From Hydractinia symbiolongicarpus (lineage: Eukaryota > Cnidaria > Hydrozoa > Anthoathecata > Hydractiniidae): a stretch of 64,000 nt of DNA. Shown here piece by piece: positions 60,266-64,000 of the stretch. Location: NCBI RefSeq assembly GCF_029227915.1, contig NC_079879.1, forward strand, positions 7,316,001 to 7,380,000, in the 5' to 3' direction. A program made the translations under genes and the position numbers. A model generated the notes under the pieces. That model was not told the DNA's origin. It worked only from the letters and a program-made list of their open reading frames with translations, and made no database searches. Within the stretch, counting starts at the first letter, position 1. The number at the start of each line of letters is the position of its first letter.

Positions 60266-60511
60266 GGCACCGTAGATTAGTGGTTATAGCTCTCGTACTC
60301 TGTGTGGGAGATCAGGGTTCGATTCCTCTTGACAGCGAGTTAACATGGGCGAGTGAATGTTACCATAGCCCTGTGTTAACCCAAACCATGTGAGGGAAAT
60401 TGGGGTAGTAGGACTCTCCATCTAAGCCATGGCCCCTCCTTGAAATAATAGACAGGGTATATCCCTCAATATTTGTGAGGCTAGACATGTAAAATATGCA
60501 CGTCATCTAAC
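60266..60511 (+). mobile_element. tRNA-derived SINE, family 1, copy 2
   Basis: Plus-strand copy of the SINE at 6493-6851. Head GGCACCGTAGATTAGTGG, B-box GGTTCGATTCC, and body with CATGGGCGAGTGAATGTTAC and GTGAGGGAAATTGGGG. Ends GTAAAATATGCACGTCATCT without the long TCTA tail. Lacks the internal segment of about 100 bp seen in the other copy. Confidence 0.8.
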
Positions 60512-61167
60512 CGGTTACCCAGTGGCTAATATAGGTAATTTAGACATCGTTATACCGATTTTGGGGACATCCGCTGAAAATACAGAGATGAAAACTGCCT
60601 TACTTTTTCTAATGATGGATAGAGAAAAATTGTGGTGGTAGCGGTTCTAGACCTTGTAGGTTCACTTTAGAATATTAACTGTTTGATACAAACAAATTGA
60701 ATTTCTCTTTTTCTGAAAAGGTTGACAGACAATTTAGGAATTACCAAGTAATTTCCTGTATTAATTATATTTGAGATTTTTTGATATTGTTATGCAATTA
60801 ATAATGTACAGTTTTTTTCAAGAATTCTGGTAGGAAATCCCCACTGACCTAACTCAAGGTAAGAATAAAACTTTATAACTCTTGTTGTCAAAGAGAAATC
60901 ACACAAATAATTATACCTGCTGATAAAACTTTTTTTGCAATCAATATCCACATTTTTTTCTAGACTTATTTTCAAAACACCTTTTCAGTATTGCATTTAA
61001 GCTAAGAATAATGAATGTTAGAGTTTAATTAATAACTTTCCCAAAGATTTCTACTGTTCCTTTTAATCTGAAATATCCTGATTTTCTTATAAAAATATAG
61101 TAGCTGATTTTCAGCTTTTTGCAGTTGTTTTGAAAGGATGTTAAATTGTTGTTTTTATATATTGCAG

Positions 61168-62274
61168 ATGTCACACATACATAATCCAGGGAATTTGAAA
61201 AAAGTACTTTTTGAAACACTCAGAGAGGAAACAAAGCAAGAAATTAACCTAGCCGATATATCCATCATGGATCTCATTAAAGGAAGGGTAAATAAAACAA
61301 CAAAAGGGAACGTCACAACCTGTGCTAGGTTGTTGATCTTGCAATTGTTTGCCATTGTTTTTGCAATCTTATATCGTTGGATGCATGTGCATTTTTTGAA
61401 GAAATCAGGCACATATTTTACCTACATATGGCTGGAAAACGTACTTGTAGTTGCTATACTACACTTAGTTATGAAAACGCATCCCAGTTCATTGCCCATA
61501 GGTGCGAAAGGTGCAATAAGGCAATTAAAATCAATATGGCCACTTCTTTTTTTGTACTTAATACAAGTGGTTGTTGGCGGATATGATTATATTTCGTTTA
61601 CACGCAAGGCTGGTGGAACAGAATTTTATCAATTTTGTCTTGTTTTGGGCATTCCAGTACTAATGGCAGTAATGTATTCATTCCGCAATATTGAAACTCC
61701 ATCATATGTGTATTATGTTCTTATTGTGCTGTCAGGCTGGAAAGCTCTGATGTTATTGCAAGATCCTGAATTTATTCTTCCATTTACCACAAGTGGTTGG
61801 TGTTTAATGTTTACCTTTCTTTACTGCTGTTATTTAGTAATGCTAAACACCTATCCACAGAATCCACCATTAGAAGTAATCTACTATTTATGTTTATCCA
61901 TGGTTTTTTTCTTGCCTGTGTTTATTATTGCGAATAAGGAGGTTGTAGTTGGAGATTCTGTTGTAGACATCAGCAAATGTGTCGAGGGAATTCTGAAAGG
62001 GTTTATGTTTGCAAGTTTGAAATTATGTAGTATGTTTTTTATGTTGCTTGTTCTAAAGAAATCAGATCCATTGACATGTTTAATAATCGTTAATTTTGCT
62101 TTTATCCCAGATCATTTTATGCAAGCTTTAGTTTACAAATTAGACTGTACTCTGGCCACTAGTAAGATTTGTGTATTAATGGCGATTGATTTTATTGTTG
62201 TACAGTTTAAACCGTACCCGCCTCGACTGGATCATGCTCATTCATCAGATCGTAATTTTGCACTGATGTCATGA
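61168..62274 (+). CDS. multipass membrane protein, transporter-like
   Basis: Single open coding exon of 368 residues. The methionine at 61168 (MSHIHNPGN) is chosen because TATATTGCAG, a strong 3' splice site, ends directly before it. The open frame upstream to 61138 would then be intron. A polar N-terminus of about 50 residues is followed by roughly nine or ten hydrophobic helices (for example LLILQLFAIVFAIL, PLLFLYLIQVVVGG, LVLGIPVLMAVMY, LMFTFLYCCYLVML, VFFLPVFIIA, MFFMLLVL) and a polar C-terminal tail. Helix number and spacing recall the drug/metabolite and nucleotide-sugar transporter fold, but no diagnostic motif was recognised, so substrate and compartment are unknown. Transcribed away from the adaptor cluster. 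Confident as a gene, weak as to family. Confidence 0.75.
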   Translation: MSHIHNPGNLKKVLFETLREETKQEINLADISIMDLIKGRVNKTTKGNVTTCARLLILQLFAIVFAILYRWMHVHFLKKSGTYFTYIWLENVLVVAILHLVMKTHPSSLPIGAKGAIRQLKSIWPLLFLYLIQVVVGGYDYISFTRKAGGTEFYQFCLVLGIPVLMAVMYSFRNIETPSYVYYVLIVLSGWKALMLLQDPEFILPFTTSGWCLMFTFLYCCYLVMLNTYPQNPPLEVIYYLCLSMVFFLPVFIIANKEVVVGDSVVDISKCVEGILKGFMFASLKLCSMFFMLLVLKKSDPLTCLIIVNFAFIPDHFMQALVYKLDCTLATSKICVLMAIDFIVVQFKPYPPRLDHAHSSDRNFALMS

Positions 62275-63874
62275 ACAGAAAATGGTTTTGAAGTAACTTT
62301 ATAATTATATCACAAAGACATTAGAATTTACCTTGCTAACATAATAGTAAGGAATGTCCATTGTATTTAAAAAACTTGCTACAATGTATGGTATATGAAG
62401 AAAGATATATTGTAACCTTTAATTTTTTTAACTAAATGTGAAAATACTTAAGACGTTTTACTTAATTTTGTCTTTTATAAACTTTTTAGTAATTAATGAA
62501 GAAACTTATTATGCATGTGACATTTTCTTCTGTGAGGGCTTAAATGTTTAAATTTTTGTAGTGTTTTGTAATAATGAACTTTAATAGTACTAATTTTTGC
62601 AGGTATTTATTTTGGGCATTTGTGAATTTTGCTCAAATTTATAACCAAATACTGCGAAACATTATTCAAGATACCATGCGTGAAAATTCATACTTGTAAA
62701 AAAAATCAAGAAATTCCAATAATTCGAGAAATTTTATCTCAGCGTGGAAAAAAATGCAATTTCGTTTATGCAAAGTAGAAGATGAAACATTGCTGCCAAA
62801 ACAAAACAAAAAAGGATCATTAATTATACTTGTGTAAAATATTTTATTGAGAAAAGGCTTTTCTCTATTTTTACTTAATTAAAGGATGATTGAGGTCAGA
62901 AAACAACCTTGGCTAAAAGTGAGCACTTTATCTTTCTGAATAAATAATGTGTATAAATATTCCTAAACATTTTTACTCATATATAGCCGTAAATTAGCTA
63001 TTTTTCTAAAGTCATGTAATTAAAAACGTGACCCCACTTGTTTGACAATATCAAACCACAAATATTAATATTTATTCTTGTGCCAGTGTTTTCATGATCT
63101 TTTGCTGATAATTTGCAAAGAATCTGAAACGTTTCTTGACTACCCGCATAAATATCAATACTAAGTTGATAGAAAATAATAAGAAATTACTACAAGTATT
63201 TACAAAGTCTACAAAAGTTTACAAAATTATATGAAAGTTTGTTTTGTGCAGCATTAAAGGTCAGTATACGCAACTAAGTCAAGTAAAAAAACCCAGGAAG
63301 TCGGATTAATTATGTGTTGAAAATTTATGAAATGATTTCTTTTTCTCAAGTCTTTAATTTTTTTAAAAAGCTCTGTTCTTTCTCAAGATATTCACATTTA
63401 AAGAACTTCAGATTTAATTATGCTGTATAAGTTATGATGTCATATCTATAGTAATAGCAAATTTTAACATTTTCTGTCATCAGTAATAGACCTGTTAAGA
63501 GATGTGCATTCAAACTTTATCAATGCAATGATATTATAAAGGTGAATTATATGACATGAAAATATTTGTTAAAATGACACTCGCTCATTCCAGACCTCTT
63601 AATTTTTTGCTGATGACCTCATAAACTTGGGATGTGCATGTTGTTTTGCAATCAAATTTTGTGAGTATAGGGCCTATACAAGCAGAAAAAATAAAAACAC
63701 TGTTAACCAACTTTTTGAGCTCCATAATACGAGTCTAGCATCATTTTACACCTTGAGTTCTCTTTGAGTTTTCTACAGTCCAATTTTAGTTCATCTGTAA
63801 ATTATTTGTGCAATATGCTTCTTATTTTTGTGTCTTTTTACTGTACTCAATATGTTTACAACTAGTTTAGCAAA
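62275..63874. other. non-coding stretch, 3' flank of membrane-protein gene
   Basis: AT-rich with no exon supported. AATAAA occurs near 62939 and could serve as a distal polyadenylation signal. Confidence 0.35.
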
Positions 63875-64000
63875 ATGAATGAAGTGGAAGATGTTGTAAA
63901 TAATTTTAACAACCTGGCTATCAATGAAGTGGCAGTTAATGAAGGCGTTGTATCTTCTACTGATGACAGAGACAATGCGTTTAACTGTAAAACACATGCA
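63875..64000 (+). CDS. start of an unknown acidic protein, cut by window edge
   Basis: From ATG 63875 the frame stays open for 42 codons to the last base, encoding an acidic, Asn/Val-rich N-terminus starting MNEVEDVVNNFNNLAINEV. A CTAGTTTAG acceptor-like site lies four bases before the ATG. No domain is recognisable in this piece. The same strand as the membrane-protein gene 1.6 kb upstream. Confidence 0.45.
   Translation, partial: MNEVEDVVNNFNNLAINEVAVNEGVVSSTDDRDNAFNCKTHA

Noticed and set aside
60266-60340. Possible functional tRNA gene
   Set aside because: Has A and B boxes but is continuous with a SINE body shared with 6493-6851, and the stems do not form a clean cloverleaf.

Overview
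The window is AT-rich, intron-rich animal DNA with GT-AG introns and several families of short mobile elements. The gene families and repeats suggest a cnidarian, most likely a hydrozoan. This is an inference from general character; nothing in the sequence fixes the species.

Layout. (1) About 0-4.9 kb, 25.6-32.9 kb, 33.7-43.7 kb and 45.7-56.4 kb, all on the minus strand, hold four paralogous multi-exon genes. Each encodes an N-terminal PH domain, a proline/tyrosine-rich linker and a C-terminal SH2 domain, the architecture of the SH3BP2 (3BP2) adaptors. Splice phases and several exon sizes (100, 80, 58 and 63 bp) recur from gene to gene, so they are tandem duplicates. The linkers have diverged and carry different sets of phosphotyrosine docking motifs, including a triple YEDM (YxxM) array in one copy. 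The leftmost gene runs off the window.

(2) The 20 kb gap between the first two adaptor genes (about 5-25.5 kb) is an accessory island. It holds a nearly complete Mutator-like DNA transposon (11858-16850) with long terminal inverted repeats, a perfect 10-bp target duplication, an OTU-type cysteine-protease module, SUMO-interaction-like acidic exons, a DDE transposase with D, D and E in place, and a SWIM-like and a second zinc-binding motif. It also holds a decayed relative of that element, broken copies of an acyltransferase gene of the alcohol acetyltransferase/condensation-domain type, and two intronless genes of a WxxHxxD family related to the N-terminal domain of plant glycine-rich domain proteins. 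One of these two is fused to a C-terminal ubiquitin-like domain.

(3) About 56.4-64 kb holds a multipass membrane protein gene (61168-62274, plus strand) and the first coding bases of another plus-strand gene at the right edge.

Repeats include two tRNA-derived SINE families, a Helitron-like non-autonomous family with a degenerate tandem array inside an adaptor intron, a short MITE family, and local tandem duplications of 41, 64, 85 and 184 bp. No confident tRNA, rRNA or CRISPR locus was seen.
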